Below are positions 1 through 8,021 of a stretch of 63,523 nt of DNA, one piece after another. A program made the position numbers and the translations under genes. Every line of letters starts with the position of its first letter. The first letter of the stretch is position 1. This DNA comes from a virus, in the IMG/VR virus record IMGVR_UViG_3300044712_001865, positions 1 through 63,523 of that record; one strand, given 5' to 3'. The notes beneath the pieces were generated by a model. That model saw only the letters and a program-made list of their open reading frames with translations, was not told the DNA's origin and did no database searches.

Positions 1-127
1 TGGCACATTTCTTTAGTTTTCAATTCATTAGGAACATATTGAAAATTATCGCTACTATCTTTAACAGCCTGTTGACACATTTCTTTAGTTTTCAATTCAT
101 TAGGAACATGTTTAAAATTATCGCTAT
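1..127. repeat. 127-bp terminal overlap, left copy
   Basis: Bases 1-127 are identical to 63397-63523. The length equals a common maximum assembly k-mer, which suggests an assembly overlap of a circular (or circularly permuted) genome rather than a biological terminal repeat. The same 127 bases also occur at 62893-63019, so the overlap lies inside a tandem repeat array and cannot prove circularity by itself. Joining the ends keeps the reading frame and the 24-residue period of the repeat protein, which supports closure. Confidence 0.85.
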
Positions 128-191
128 CTTCTTTACATAGTTGTAACAATCTTTGTTTCTCTTTTTCTGTTAGTAAATTAAAATCTTTCAT
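1..191 (-). CDS. 24-residue-repeat protein (DUF4116-like), N-terminal part across the contig join
   Basis: The gene starts at the ATG at 191, runs off the left edge and continues at 63396 down to 62364. The joined product is 407 residues. This part gives a 32-residue head, MKDFNLLTEKEKQRLLQLCK and onward, whose end already matches the repeat (SDNFKHVPNE), followed by the first repeat units. It is preceded by the U-rich leader shared by many genes here and by the left promoter of the module at 222-358. The 24-residue units with K-E-x-C-x-x-A-V-K and Y/H-V-P-x-E resemble DUF4116 repeats; function is unknown. Confidence 0.75.
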   Translation of the reverse strand, partial: MKDFNLLTEKEKQRLLQLCKEDSDNFKHVPNELKTKEMCQQAVKDSSDNFQYVPNELKTKEMC

Positions 192-221
192 AAAATAAAA
201 ATAAATAAATAAAACTATATC

Positions 222-358
222 AGTATAATAAACATTATTTTCTTATTGTCAAGAATTATTTTAAATATTTTTAAAATATTTTTTATTATTATAATAAACT
301 CTAGATAAAATAAAGAGTTTAGACTATAAAATATTTTAAATAAATATTTTACTTGACA
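222..358. promoter_or_regulatory. Bidirectional promoter module, copy 1
   Basis: The left, leftward promoter has its -35 (TTGACA) at 247-252 and -10 (TATACT) at 222-227, spacer 19, and serves the repeat gene at 191. The right edge has an outward TTGACA at 353-358 with no convincing -10; it points into the 3' end of the methyltransferase gene. Between them lies the conserved core AGATAAAATAAAGA (about 303-316) next to an inverted AAACTCT/AGAGTTT. This gene-free stretch (192-372) holds nothing else that I can see. Confidence 0.7.
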
Positions 359-372
359 ATGAAAAAATGAAT

Positions 373-1077
373 TTAATATATGTTAAATAACATTTCGTTT
401 TGTTTTTTTAACAAATTTTCTATTCTATTGTTTGCAATATCAAAGTATTCTTTATTTGCCTCACAACCTAAAAATTTTCTATTTAATTCTAAACTTGCAA
501 TAGCAGTAGTACCGCTTCCCATGAAACAATCTAAAACTATATCATTTTCTATTGTTGTTGGAATAATTAATGTTTTAATCAATTCAAGAGGTTTTTGACA
601 AATATGTAATTTCTTATCTTTAATAAAATTTGTCTGTGGTATTGCATATTCAAAAACATCTACATTTTCTTTATTAGAAAAACTTGCATTAAATTTTGGA
701 TTACCTTTTGTTAAAAAAAATATCGGGTCGTAACTATAAAGATAAGATTTACCAGTAGGATTCAACTTATTTTTATGATGCCATATTAATGTTCTATTTA
801 CTTCTTTAAATTTCGTTTTTCTTATTAAACTATAAAATAAATGCATATACTTTTGACTAAAGAATACATAACAAGCCGTATTATCTTTTAAAACACGATA
901 AAATTCTTGTAAATATGTTATTGTGAAATATTTGAAATGTTCTTCATTTTCAAATCTATCCCAGTCGCATTTTAAAACATTGTAAGGTGGATCGATAACT
1001 ATACAGTCAATACTATTATCTTTTAATGACCTTAGATATTCAAAACAATCTTCATTTTTTATTTCATTTAATTTCAT
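373..1077 (-). CDS. DNA N6/N4 methyltransferase (beta-type motif order)
   Basis: A 234-residue protein with DPPY at residues 29-32, the catalytic motif IV of amino-methyltransferases. The SAM-binding motif I, CFMGSGTT, comes near residue 184 and is followed by LGCEANKEYFDIA. Motif IV before motif I is the beta-class order of compact phage and CcrM-like enzymes. It would methylate adenine or cytosine amino groups in DNA; the target sequence cannot be read. It is the last gene of a leftward operon (3073 to 373) launched from module copy 2. Its 3' end lies against the orphan right arm of module copy 1. Self-protection from host restriction is the likely role. Confidence 0.9.
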   Translation of the reverse strand: MKLNEIKNEDCFEYLRSLKDNSIDCIVIDPPYNVLKCDWDRFENEEHFKYFTITYLQEFYRVLKDNTACYVFFSQKYMHLFYSLIRKTKFKEVNRTLIWHHKNKLNPTGKSYLYSYDPIFFLTKGNPKFNASFSNKENVDVFEYAIPQTNFIKDKKLHICQKPLELIKTLIIPTTIENDIVLDCFMGSGTTAIASLELNRKFLGCEANKEYFDIANNRIENLLKKQNEMLFNIY

Positions 1078-1109
1078 ATAAAATTAATATAATACTTAAA
1101 CTAAATCTT

Positions 1110-1469
1110 TTAATATAATTCACTATTCTCATAAATATTTCCTATGATTTCTATGTCTTGTATTTTATTAAAATTTTCACAACAAAAATCATATTCTATA
1201 TTTTCAATTTTTTTATTATTAATATATCTTATTACAAAACCTGCATTTTCTGTTTCAAAGTTTATAATAAATAAAACATCACCACTAGGTTTTAAAATAT
1301 CTCCTTCATAAACCAAATTACCATCTTTATCCCTCAATCCCGTGCATTGCATTAAAACCAAGTTATCTTGACTTAAAACATATTCAAAATCAAGTTGTTG
1401 TTCCTCGTAATACATTCTGTTTTTCTTTTTATCAAAAACTCTAAACTTAAATCTATCTTTATTAATCAT
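1110..1469 (-). CDS. YopX family protein
   Basis: A 119-residue protein with the YopX pattern: an N-terminal K-F-R-V-F-D-K-K, central MQCTGLRDKDGNLVYEGDIL, and a C-terminal IEIIGNIYENSEL. YopX proteins are common in tailed phages and prophages of many hosts; their function is not established. It sits 32 bp upstream of the methyltransferase and 9 bp downstream of the P-loop gene in the same leftward operon. The start is the ATG at 1469, just after an A/T leader without a Shine-Dalgarno sequence. Confidence 0.9.
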   Translation of the reverse strand: MINKDRFKFRVFDKKKNRMYYEEQQLDFEYVLSQDNLVLMQCTGLRDKDGNLVYEGDILKPSGDVLFIINFETENAGFVIRYINNKKIENIEYDFCCENFNKIQDIEIIGNIYENSELY

Positions 1470-1478
1470 AAAATAATA

Positions 1479-2171
1479 CTATAAAATACTAAAATCATTA
1501 ACAATCATTTCAACAATCTTGTCTTGCTCTTCTTGATTAACAATAACAACATTTTCAAAATATTCTAAAAATAATTTATGTATTTCTAGTTGTTGTTTTT
1601 TGTCTGTCATTCTGAAGCCGTCATTTTCTATTTCTCGGTCGGAAGGTTCTATGAGGTAGATTTTTGAGTAGGTTGTAATATATTCAAAGCTATTAGTAAG
1701 CAATGAGGCATATATTGGATTTTTATCGTATAAATCATTATAAAAATTACCAAGTTCAAAAATAATATTTTGGTCTATTATATCTTCTATTTCTAAGGCT
1801 ATTTTATTAAAATAATTATAATAAACAAAAGTATCTAAAACACTTCTATCACATAATATATTCTTACCTTGTGCCGTGTATAGATTTTCAAGATATAGTT
1901 GTTTTCCATAAGTTGCTAAAGTTATTTCTTCTGTTTGTTTTGTAAAGTTTGGAATATCTTTTGCAATTTCACGGAATTGTTCTGGGATAAAAGCAAATTG
2001 ATTTTTAAAAGCATAATGTATTTCAGTCGGTCCGTAAGTTGACTCTGAATTTATTTTTAATTTTTCTTTTGTAAAGAAATTATTGTATAAAACATTTTTA
2101 ACTTTTTCACAAATCTTACTCTTACCTGTTCCATGAACACCTACTACACAAATTTTTTTTAAATCAGACAT
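1479..2171 (-). CDS. AAA_28/NadR-like P-loop kinase or ATPase
   Basis: A 230-residue protein with Walker A GVHGTGKS at residues 11-18. It then has an FIPEQFREIAKDIP segment, a TLATYGKQLYLEN segment and CDRSVLDTFVYY. This order (P-loop, E-x-x-R-E, then DRS-x-x-D) is typical of AAA_28 proteins and of the ribosylnicotinamide-kinase part of NadR. A nucleotide or nucleoside kinase role is plausible, but the substrate cannot be assigned. It is preceded by the shared U-rich leader and is in operon with YopX. Confidence 0.75.
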   Translation of the reverse strand: MSDLKKICVVGVHGTGKSKICEKVKNVLYNNFFTKEKLKINSESTYGPTEIHYAFKNQFAFIPEQFREIAKDIPNFTKQTEEITLATYGKQLYLENLYTAQGKNILCDRSVLDTFVYYNYFNKIALEIEDIIDQNIIFELGNFYNDLYDKNPIYASLLTNSFEYITTYSKIYLIEPSDREIENDGFRMTDKKQQLEIHKLFLEYFENVVIVNQEEQDKIVEMIVNDFSIL

Positions 2172-2213
2172 AAAAAATAAATAATAAATAAAACATCAAT
2201 TTCTAAAATTTCA

Positions 2214-2236
2214 AAACTCAATTGATTAAAAGTTTA
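2214..2236. repeat. 23-bp 3'-end element, copy 1
   Basis: These 23 bases recur exactly at 62335-62357. Both copies lie just past the 3' end of a minus-strand gene and just before the leader of the next one. Read on the minus strand they contain an AAACT/AGTTT inverted repeat followed by T-rich DNA, so a weak terminator or RNA-end element is possible. Confidence 0.45.
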
Positions 2237-2241
2237 ATATC

Positions 2242-2562
2242 TTACCATCTTGTAGAATTAAAATCATGGTTTAATTTTTTCTGATCTGAAGAGTATTCGT
2301 AATCTTCTATTATTTTTTCTTCTATAAATTTGTTTTTGAAATCTTGTAATTCATTTTCAGACAATTTGATTAACATTAAAATATCTTCGCCATCAATTAT
2401 TAAACTTTTAATCTTTTTCTTATCTTTATATAGAAATAGTTCGTTACTTGTTGTTAATTCTAACCAAAACCCAGCTCTTTTTTCTTTACTAAGATTATTA
2501 AAAACATATTGAACGAATTCATTGAAATTAAAATCAATTTCACTACTGTCAGCAATAAACAT
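2242..2562 (-). CDS. Hypothetical protein, acidic
   Basis: A 106-residue protein I do not recognise. It is acidic and soluble-looking, with no membrane segment or clear motif. Its ATG at 2562 follows the shared leader of A/T only, and it lies between the DUF262 gene and the P-loop gene in the same leftward operon. Composition and spacing support a real gene. Confidence 0.6.
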   Translation of the reverse strand: MFIADSSEIDFNFNEFVQYVFNNLSKEKRAGFWLELTTSNELFLYKDKKKIKSLIIDGEDILMLIKLSENELQDFKNKFIEEKIIEDYEYSSDQKKLNHDFNSTRW

Positions 2563-2581
2563 AAATAAACATAAAATAAAA

Positions 2582-3073
2582 CTAAACTAACTTTTTCACA
2601 CTATCTAAATGTTCTTTAGACATAACAGTCCCGCTTTCATTGATAGTAATAAAAAATTCAATCATTTCTCTTTCTGTTTGTAACTTTGGGTCAATAACAG
2701 GTATAGTTTTCCATTTTATTGTTTTCATTAAATCAATATCTTTATTTGTTAAACCTAGTAATTCTTGTTTTACACCTACTAAAGAAAATTCATTATTAAC
2801 AAATCTTTTTATTGAAGTTAATCTTTGCAAACCGTCTATTAATACAAGATGATTATCTTTATTATTATAATCAAATATATAATTAATAACTAACGAACTT
2901 ACTGGTAAATTTAATAATATAGATTGAATTAATCTTGAAGCTTGCTCATCTGTCCAAACATAATTTCTTTGCCACTCAGGAATTTTCATATTATTAAATT
3001 TCTCCATTATATCTTCTATACAACAATTATAATTTTGATAATTTAATTGAAACTTTTTTAAATTTTCTAACAT
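2582..3073 (-). CDS. DUF262 (ParB/GmrS-like) domain protein
   Basis: A 163-residue protein if started at the ATG at 3073, which directly follows the conserved U-rich leader. An upstream in-frame ATG at 3109 would translate the leader itself and is rejected. It carries the DUF262 signature: IPEWQRNYVW, then IQSILLNLPVSSLVI, then LVLIDGLQRLTSI. DUF262 is the ParB-like nucleotide-hydrolysing domain of GmrSD restriction enzymes and relatives. Here it stands alone without a nuclease half, so a regulatory or counter-defence role is possible. It is the first gene of the leftward operon from module copy 2. Its first residues MLENLKKF match those of the gene at 5370-5759. Confidence 0.8.
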   Translation of the reverse strand: MLENLKKFQLNYQNYNCCIEDIMEKFNNMKIPEWQRNYVWTDEQASRLIQSILLNLPVSSLVINYIFDYNNKDNHLVLIDGLQRLTSIKRFVNNEFSLVGVKQELLGLTNKDIDLMKTIKWKTIPVIDPKLQTEREMIEFFITINESGTVMSKEHLDSVKKLV

Positions 3074-3095
3074 AAATAAAATAAATAAAACTAAT

Positions 3096-3233
3096 ATTAT
3101 AATAAACATTATTTTCTTATTGTCAAGAACTTTTTTTAATTATTTTTAAAATATTTTTTATTATTATAATAAACTCTAGATAAAATAAAGAGTTTAGACT
3201 ATAAAATATTTTAAATAAATATTTTACTTGACA
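3096..3233. promoter_or_regulatory. Bidirectional promoter module, copy 2
   Basis: The leftward promoter has -35 TTGACA at 3121-3126 and a perfect -10 TATAAT at 3096-3101, spacer 19, and feeds the DUF262 operon. The rightward TTGACA at 3228-3233 faces the gene at 3288, with TATTAT at spacer 17 as a possible -10. The interior is nearly identical to copy 1 and includes the core AGATAAAATAAAGA and the AAACTCT/AGAGTTT inverted repeat. Confidence 0.7.
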
Positions 3234-3287
3234 ATGAAAAATATTTATGTTATTATATTATAATTATTATTATTTTAAAGTTTATTT

Positions 3288-3650
3288 ATGAAGTATTTTA
3301 AAGAATTTTTATTAAATGTTAAACTATTTATTGATTTAATGTATTCAATTACCAGATTATCAATATTATTATTTTTAATCTATTTTTCTTATAATAGTTA
3401 TCAAAAGATAATTCAAGTTAAGAATTCTATTATCATTGAATTACAACAAGTGAAAAATGATTATTTAAAACATATAGAAAATGAAAAGCAACAATTTAAT
3501 AAACTATACGATACAATAGAAAAACAACAAAATTTTATCAATAAACAAGTTAATCAACAAGAATTTACAATTGACGGTTCAAAATTAATAATGAATATTA
3601 TTTCCGATTTTATCTTGCCGTCTTCGTTACGGAGGTTCTTAAAGAAATAA
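3288..3650 (+). CDS. Signal-anchored coiled-coil protein, possible i-spanin or holin accessory
   Basis: A 120-residue protein with one hydrophobic segment at about residues 20-38. A Q/K/E-rich coiled coil follows (about 45-95), then a short basic tail. One N-terminal membrane anchor plus coiled coil is the shape of Rz-type inner-membrane spanins, and a GH24 lysozyme gene follows two genes later. No lipoprotein partner is seen here, so the spanin reading is less certain than for the 12.5-13.2 kb pair. Confidence 0.5.
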   Translation: MKYFKEFLLNVKLFIDLMYSITRLSILLFLIYFSYNSYQKIIQVKNSIIIELQQVKNDYLKHIENEKQQFNKLYDTIEKQQNFINKQVNQQEFTIDGSKLIMNIISDFILPSSLRRFLKK

Positions 3651-3680
3651 TATGTTTTTATCGTTTTTAAAGGTTTTTTT

Positions 3681-3884
3681 ATGATTACATTTGATTTATA
3701 TACAAAACAAAATAATTTTTTTCAAGGTAGAGAATTTATTTCTTATAAAGATTATTTTAATAAAGTTAGAAGTGAAATAGATTATTTAAAAAGACAAGGT
3801 TGTAAAAATAAAAATTATTATGTTAATTATATTAAAGAAAATCATAAGAATATCAATGAAAATGATATTGATAAGTTAATTTAA
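3681..3884 (+). CDS. Hypothetical small protein
   Basis: A 67-residue polar protein between the anchored coiled-coil gene and the lysozyme gene, all on the plus strand and closely spaced. No motif or membrane segment is recognised. It begins with an ATG after a T-rich stretch, like its neighbours. Confidence 0.55.
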   Translation: MITFDLYTKQNNFFQGREFISYKDYFNKVRSEIDYLKRQGCKNKNYYVNYIKENHKNINENDIDKLI

Positions 3885-3903
3885 TGTATTTTTTAGTTAT
3901 TTT

Positions 3904-4533
3904 ATGAGGAGTTTATTATTTATCTTTTTACTTATTAAAAGCAATATTTGTTTTTCTTATAGCGACCCTAAAACTTGGGACCCTAAAAAGAGTAAATCTA
4001 TTGAATTTTCAATGAATTTGATAATGAATAGAGAGAAATTTGTGCCTTATTGTTATTCTGATGCTTCTGGTTGGAGTGCAGGATGGGGTGACTATACTTG
4101 GTGCGAAGAGACTATAAAAAATATGCGATTTAAAAATCCACTTTTAAAATATATCCCTGATGAAATTCTAAGAAAACAAGTAAAAATAACAAAAGAGCAA
4201 GCAAAATGGCGATTAAAGAAGTTTGTTATTAATGTTTATGATAAACTTGAAACTATGATTGATTTAACGAATTACGATGAAATTGAAATTGCAGGCTTGA
4301 TTGATTTTATTTATACCATAGGAGAGACAAAGTTTTATAACAAAACTACTTTATTTAAAATATTGCAAGATAAGAATCTAATTTTTGATATTAAAACTTG
4401 TGTAAGAATAAGAAATAACTTTTTAGAGTGGAGTAAAATGAAAAAAAATGGTAAATATATTATTGCAAAAGGAGTTGAAAATAGAAGACACACAGAATAT
4501 GAATTTTTCTTATATAGAAAATGTGTGTTTTAG
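3904..4533 (+). CDS. GH24-type endolysin with N-terminal signal sequence
   Basis: A 209-residue protein starting with a hydrophobic signal or signal-arrest segment (residues 1-18). The T4-lysozyme-like active site follows: Glu44, then Asp53 nine residues later, then S-A-G-W-G-D where most relatives have T-I-G-Y-G-H, so the catalytic Thr appears replaced by Ser58. The C-terminal A-K-G-V-E-N-R-R-x-x-E matches the family's G-L-x-N-R-R-x-x-E block. It would cleave peptidoglycan in the periplasm. It is one of three wall hydrolases in this genome. Assignment to the lysozyme family is solid; activity with the altered motif is inferred. Confidence 0.8.
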   Translation: MRSLLFIFLLIKSNICFSYSDPKTWDPKKSKSIEFSMNLIMNREKFVPYCYSDASGWSAGWGDYTWCEETIKNMRFKNPLLKYIPDEILRKQVKITKEQAKWRLKKFVINVYDKLETMIDLTNYDEIEIAGLIDFIYTIGETKFYNKTTLFKILQDKNLIFDIKTCVRIRNNFLEWSKMKKNGKYIIAKGVENRRHTEYEFFLYRKCVF

Positions 4534-4584
4534 TTAAAAATTACTTGCAAATTAATAATTACAACTAAAAATTAAACTTTACAA

Positions 4585-5310
4585 ATGAAAAAAAAAATTA
4601 AAAGACTTTTAGAATATTTAATCTTCGGCAGATTTATTATTTTCAATAAATTAACAAGTGGAATTGAAAAAGAATTGTTATTAGTTTTTGTAATTTTAAA
4701 TATTACTCTTTGCGGTTTATTAGTTAAAGAATATAAAACTAAAGACTGGGACATTAATTTAAATAATCATCAGTCTTTTAGACAACAAGACAAGATAATT
4801 GATAAACAATTTAATATTGACAAAGTTCCGAGACTATATGGAATGATAATCAAATATGATTTTTTAAATTTTGATTATTTCTTTAAACAAAAAAAATTAT
4901 ACAATATTTGTTTGTGGAATTCTAAAGATATAGGCGGAATGATTAACAAAGAGCACCAAAATATCAACCGCTCAACTATTATCAATTATAACAATTCAAG
5001 TTGTATTAATTTGATTAATGAAATTATTGAAAAGAATAATAGAAATCAATTTTATTTATTAAAAAATGATAAATATTTTTTCACACAATGTAGCTCGCTA
5101 CATAAAATAATATTCAATACTTACAAAAATACTTTTAACAAAAAAACCGCACTTATTCTATTAACAAAAGGAGAACATTATGACCAATTAATATTAAAAA
5201 TATACATAGGGCTTGAAAAAATTCAAAATGAAGAGTTTGTAATAAAAGAAATAAAAAAAAATATTTCACATTATAACTTCACTAGTTTTGTAAGTAAGTT
5301 TGATAATTAA
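4585..5310 (+). CDS. Single-pass membrane protein of unknown function
   Basis: A 241-residue protein with a basic N-terminus, a hydrophobic segment at about residues 31-48 and a large soluble part expected outside the cytoplasm. The soluble part has alternating beta-like hydrophobic stretches (for example ALILLTKG and LILKIYIGLE) and a helical end. Layout and some spacing resemble the proteins at 43358, 44447 and 48106, which may be a family. It is the last gene of the short rightward run after the endolysin. Confidence 0.55.
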   Translation: MKKKIKRLLEYLIFGRFIIFNKLTSGIEKELLLVFVILNITLCGLLVKEYKTKDWDINLNNHQSFRQQDKIIDKQFNIDKVPRLYGMIIKYDFLNFDYFFKQKKLYNICLWNSKDIGGMINKEHQNINRSTIINYNNSSCINLINEIIEKNNRNQFYLLKNDKYFFTQCSSLHKIIFNTYKNTFNKKTALILLTKGEHYDQLILKIYIGLEKIQNEEFVIKEIKKNISHYNFTSFVSKFDN

Positions 5311-5369
5311 ATTCAATTGGTTACAAATTGTAACAAGTTCATCGGAACCTTCTTTATTTCATCTTGTTT

Positions 5370-5759
5370 TTAAAACTTTTTGTAGAAACCTACAAAAGCA
5401 ATAGTTTTATCGTTTTGATTATATGGTTTTAATATCATTTTATCATATTTATAATCAGTATTTATGTTATTATCGGTAGAAATGCAAACAGCAATAATTA
5501 TATATTCAATATCATTTTCTGTAATTTTATAATCAAATAATGGAATTTGGTTGTAAAAACTTTTCGCAAATTCTTCTATAATCAATTTATTTTTTGTCAT
5601 TATATCTAGTAAAAGACAAAATACACCAAGATTAGTAATAAATAATATATATCTTGCAACCCAATAATCAGATGCAAAAATTTCTAAAGATATAATACTA
5701 ATACATATAATGATATATGATTTATAATTTTGATAAAACTTTTTTAAATTTTCTAACAT
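5370..5759 (-). CDS. Membrane protein with two N-terminal hydrophobic segments
   Basis: A 129-residue protein from the ATG at 5759, right after the shared leader; an upstream ATG would translate the leader. Residues 1-8 (MLENLKKF) and the leader repeat those of the DUF262 gene. Two hydrophobic segments (about 15-30 and 36-55) are followed by a soluble domain. Function is unknown. It is the last gene of the leftward operon from module copy 3. Confidence 0.55.
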   Translation of the reverse strand: MLENLKKFYQNYKSYIIICISIISLEIFASDYWVARYILFITNLGVFCLLLDIMTKNKLIIEEFAKSFYNQIPLFDYKITENDIEYIIIAVCISTDNNINTDYKYDKMILKPYNQNDKTIAFVGFYKKF

Positions 5760-5769
5760 AAACAAAATA

Positions 5770-6153
5770 TTAAATAATACTATAATACTCACAAATTTCT
5801 TTTAAGTCTTTTGTTAAAGTATTTTCTAAATTAGTCAAAAAAGAACCCATTGCTTTAGCTCTGTCAATATCAAAATAATCAAAATTGTCTCTTATTGAAT
5901 ACTCGATACTATCTTCTGTTATTCTAATTTCACAATTAAAATCTTTTATATGAGCCCAGTGTTTAAATACAATAGATTCTAATTTATTTTCGTCTGTTTT
6001 TTCTATATCAAAATTATATGCAATCATTTTATTATAAACAATGTTATTTTTATTGTGATTAATATCAAATAAATATTTTTCAAAATATTCAATATCATCT
6101 TGAATATAATCAATCAATTTTTTAATATAATTTTTGTAAGGTTTTTCAGTCAT
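5770..6153 (-). CDS. Hypothetical protein sharing a C-terminal domain with the 61.8-kb gene
   Basis: A 127-residue protein from the ATG at 6153, placed after the conserved leader. The last ~50 residues (TEDSIEYSIRDNFDYFDI and onward to NLENTLTKDLKEICEY) are clearly homologous to the end of the protein at 61762-62307; the N-terminal parts differ. Function is unknown. It lies between the paralogue at 6168 and the membrane protein at 5370 in one leftward operon. Confidence 0.6.
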   Translation of the reverse strand: MTEKPYKNYIKKLIDYIQDDIEYFEKYLFDINHNKNNIVYNKMIAYNFDIEKTDENKLESIVFKHWAHIKDFNCEIRITEDSIEYSIRDNFDYFDIDRAKAMGSFLTNLENTLTKDLKEICEYYSII

Positions 6154-6167
6154 AAAATAAATAAAAA

Positions 6168-6812
6168 CTAAAAACTTAATAAAACTCTTAACTCCTCCCA
6201 TTTATTCTCTTCTTTACGAAGGAATTTAGAGTATTCTTGGAAGATATTGCAATATAATATTTCATAAAATATTAGATAAACCTCTGGATCTCTTATTTGA
6301 ATATTATCAATTATGTCTAACATACACATTGTATTAAAATTCATCTCATAGTCTTTTCGCTTTATAGCTAAATATTTCTTTAATTCGTCATCTTGAAAAA
6401 TATCACCACAGAAAACCGTAAAATCTTGACTTTCACATGCTATTTCAGTTTCTATCATAACTTCAGTGATAGCAGAGTCTAGAACAACATAATCCACATA
6501 CATCTTAGCTCCTGTTAGCTCGCAGAGTTTAGCTAGGATTGGGTCGGATGGTGTGGATTTTTCAATAAAATTTGTAAAATCTTTATTATCAATTATTCTG
6601 CTAATATTTCTTCTTGCGTCTCCGTAGCCACCATGCATAGAGGTGGAACTAAAATATATCTTTAATGAATCTTCATCTAAAGAGTTATGTATGAAATCTA
6701 ATACATTATCTTTTATATTGCATATATCATCTTTGAATATAACATAACTTTCATCCAAACTAATCATTACATTTTTTTCTTCCCAAGTTGGAAAATAAAA
6801 ACATTTTTTCAT
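6168..6812 (-). CDS. Hypothetical protein, inverted paralogue of the 58.2-kb gene
   Basis: A 214-residue protein starting MKKCFYFPTWEE. The N-terminus, a central block (STPSDPILAKLCELTGAKMY) and the C-terminus (YCNIFQEYSKFL, then WEELRVLLSF) nearly match the 246-residue protein at 58226-58966 on the other strand. The stretch between N-terminus and central block is unrelated in sequence and shorter. A 64-bp block is identical at DNA level (6497-6560 and 58574-58637), as are the first ~34 bp and the end of the gene through the stop. No function is recognised. It is the first gene after the left promoter of module copy 3. Confidence 0.65.
   Translation of the reverse strand: MKKCFYFPTWEEKNVMISLDESYVIFKDDICNIKDNVLDFIHNSLDEDSLKIYFSSTSMHGGYGDARRNISRIIDNKDFTNFIEKSTPSDPILAKLCELTGAKMYVDYVVLDSAITEVMIETEIACESQDFTVFCGDIFQDDELKKYLAIKRKDYEMNFNTMCMLDIIDNIQIRDPEVYLIFYEILYCNIFQEYSKFLRKEENKWEELRVLLSF
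6497..6560 (-). repeat. 64-bp inverted repeat, copy 1
   Basis: Identical in inverted orientation to 58574-58637. It is far richer in G and C than its surroundings and encodes the conserved centre of the two paralogous proteins. Such long exact inverted copies could support inversion of the ~11.3-kb arc running through the contig join. Confidence 0.8.
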
Positions 6813-6836
6813 AAAATAAATAAATAAAACTATATC

Positions 6837-7010
6837 AGTATGATAAATATAAAAAATTAATTGTCAAGTAAAATATTTATTTCTTTTTAAATAAAAAATA
6901 TTTATAGTTTAAACTCTAGATAAAATAAAGACCTTATTACAATAATAAAAAATATTTTAAAAATATTTAAAAAAAGTTCTTGACAATTAATTTTTTATAT
7001 TTATCATACT
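6837..7010. promoter_or_regulatory. Bidirectional promoter module, copy 3
   Basis: The leftward promoter has -35 at 6862-6867 and CATACT at 6837-6842; the rightward one has TTGACA at 6980-6985 and CATACT at 7005-7010. Both spacers are 19. The interior carries TATAGTTTAAACT followed by AGATAAAATAAAGA. The outer arms read ATTAATTTTTTATATTTATC on both sides, so this copy is symmetrical. It serves the 6812 operon leftward and the clamp-like gene rightward. Confidence 0.7.
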
Positions 7011-7027
7011 GATATAGTTTTATTTTT

Positions 7028-7912
7028 ATGTTAATTTCTAAAAATTTTATTCATTTATTAAAAGAATGTCCTCGTGATTTGTTGATAAATCATTCCGTCG
7101 TTGGATTGGGTTTTGAAACTGAATCAGAATTATTAAATTTATCTAAAATTGCAACTATTAAAAAAGAAAAATTTGTTGATTTAAATCAATTGAAAGGTTT
7201 TAGAATCTTTAATAAAAAAGTTGTTAAAAATGTAGCTGAGTTTAAATTATCAAAAAATCATATTAATGATTTAAATTTCTTACTAACTGGTTGTCATATT
7301 TCAAGATTATCTTTAAAATCATTTAATTTTAATTTTAATAAAGATAATCTTGAAATTGCAACAACAAACGGTTCAACATTAAATGTTATAAGTTATGATA
7401 TTACAAATGAATATAAAGGTCAGTTTTTAGTACATAGTGATTTTATGAAATTTATAATTAAAGAATTAAAAAATAATGATATTACAATGTATTTTAGTGA
7501 AGAGTATGTAAGTGTAATAATTAATGATACAATACATAGTATGAAATTAATTGACGAAGAATTCCCTAGATACAAAAGTGTAATATCTACAAAAAATATT
7601 CATAATTTTACTTTAGATAAAAATGATTTCATCGTGAATAAAAATGATATTTTAATCAATTTTTTAAATAATGATAATTATATATTTTCAATTAATAACA
7701 ATTCTTTATTATTAAAGTTAAATGATAAAAATATTCAATTAAATTCTATTATAAATAATAATTGTAATATTGAATTTATAATAGATAAAAAAATATTTGA
7801 TATTGTATTAGAATATTTTGATAATATTAAAGTTGAATATTTTAATTACAAAAGTCCGTTATTATGTAAAGATAAAAATAAATTAAGTCTTTTTATGCCT
7901 AAATTTGAATAA
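7028..7912 (+). CDS. Beta sliding clamp-like protein (DnaN-like)
   Basis: A 294-residue protein with DnaN-like landmarks: NLEIATTNGSTLNVISYD (compare L-x-x-V-A-T-D-G-x-x-L), a lysine/phenylalanine-rich central segment, and SMKLIDEEFPRYKSVI (compare the I-D-G-x-F-P-x-Y-x-x-V-I block). Sliding clamps tether DNA polymerase to DNA. It is shorter than bacterial DnaN (about 366 residues) and divergent at both ends. No polymerase is encoded, so it would work with a host polymerase, compete with the host clamp, or serve another role such as late transcription. Promoter: right arm of module copy 3. Confidence 0.75.
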   Translation: MLISKNFIHLLKECPRDLLINHSVVGLGFETESELLNLSKIATIKKEKFVDLNQLKGFRIFNKKVVKNVAEFKLSKNHINDLNFLLTGCHISRLSLKSFNFNFNKDNLEIATTNGSTLNVISYDITNEYKGQFLVHSDFMKFIIKELKNNDITMYFSEEYVSVIINDTIHSMKLIDEEFPRYKSVISTKNIHNFTLDKNDFIVNKNDILINFLNNDNYIFSINNNSLLLKLNDKNIQLNSIINNNCNIEFIIDKKIFDIVLEYFDNIKVEYFNYKSPLLCKDKNKLSLFMPKFE

Positions 7913-7959
7913 TCATTCGTATTGACTGCAGAGAATTTTAATAATCATTAAAATAATTA

Positions 7960-7990
7960 TTGACTATTAGTTTTTTGCAGTTAATATAAT
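7960..7990 (+). promoter_or_regulatory. Promoter with 19-bp spacer
   Basis: TTGACT at 7960-7965 and a perfect TATAAT at 7985-7990 separated by 19 bp, followed by GATATTG and a U-rich leader up to the ATG at 8022. It drives the small-gene cluster 8022-8924. A further TTGACT at about 7923 has no clear -10. Confidence 0.7.
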
Positions 7991-8021
7991 GATATTGTTT
8001 TATTTATTTATAGTTTTATTT

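Noticed and set aside
380-598. Plus-strand frame opposite the methyltransferase (and similar opposite-strand frames inside other genes)
   Set aside because: It is the reverse of a well-supported coding frame, with no leader or motif of its own.
3074-3109. Upstream extensions of minus-strand genes into the leader (for example hydrophobic MFIIILVLFILF before the DUF262 start)
   Set aside because: These are translations of the conserved U-rich leader, which recurs before many unrelated genes; the ATG after the leader is the consistent start.
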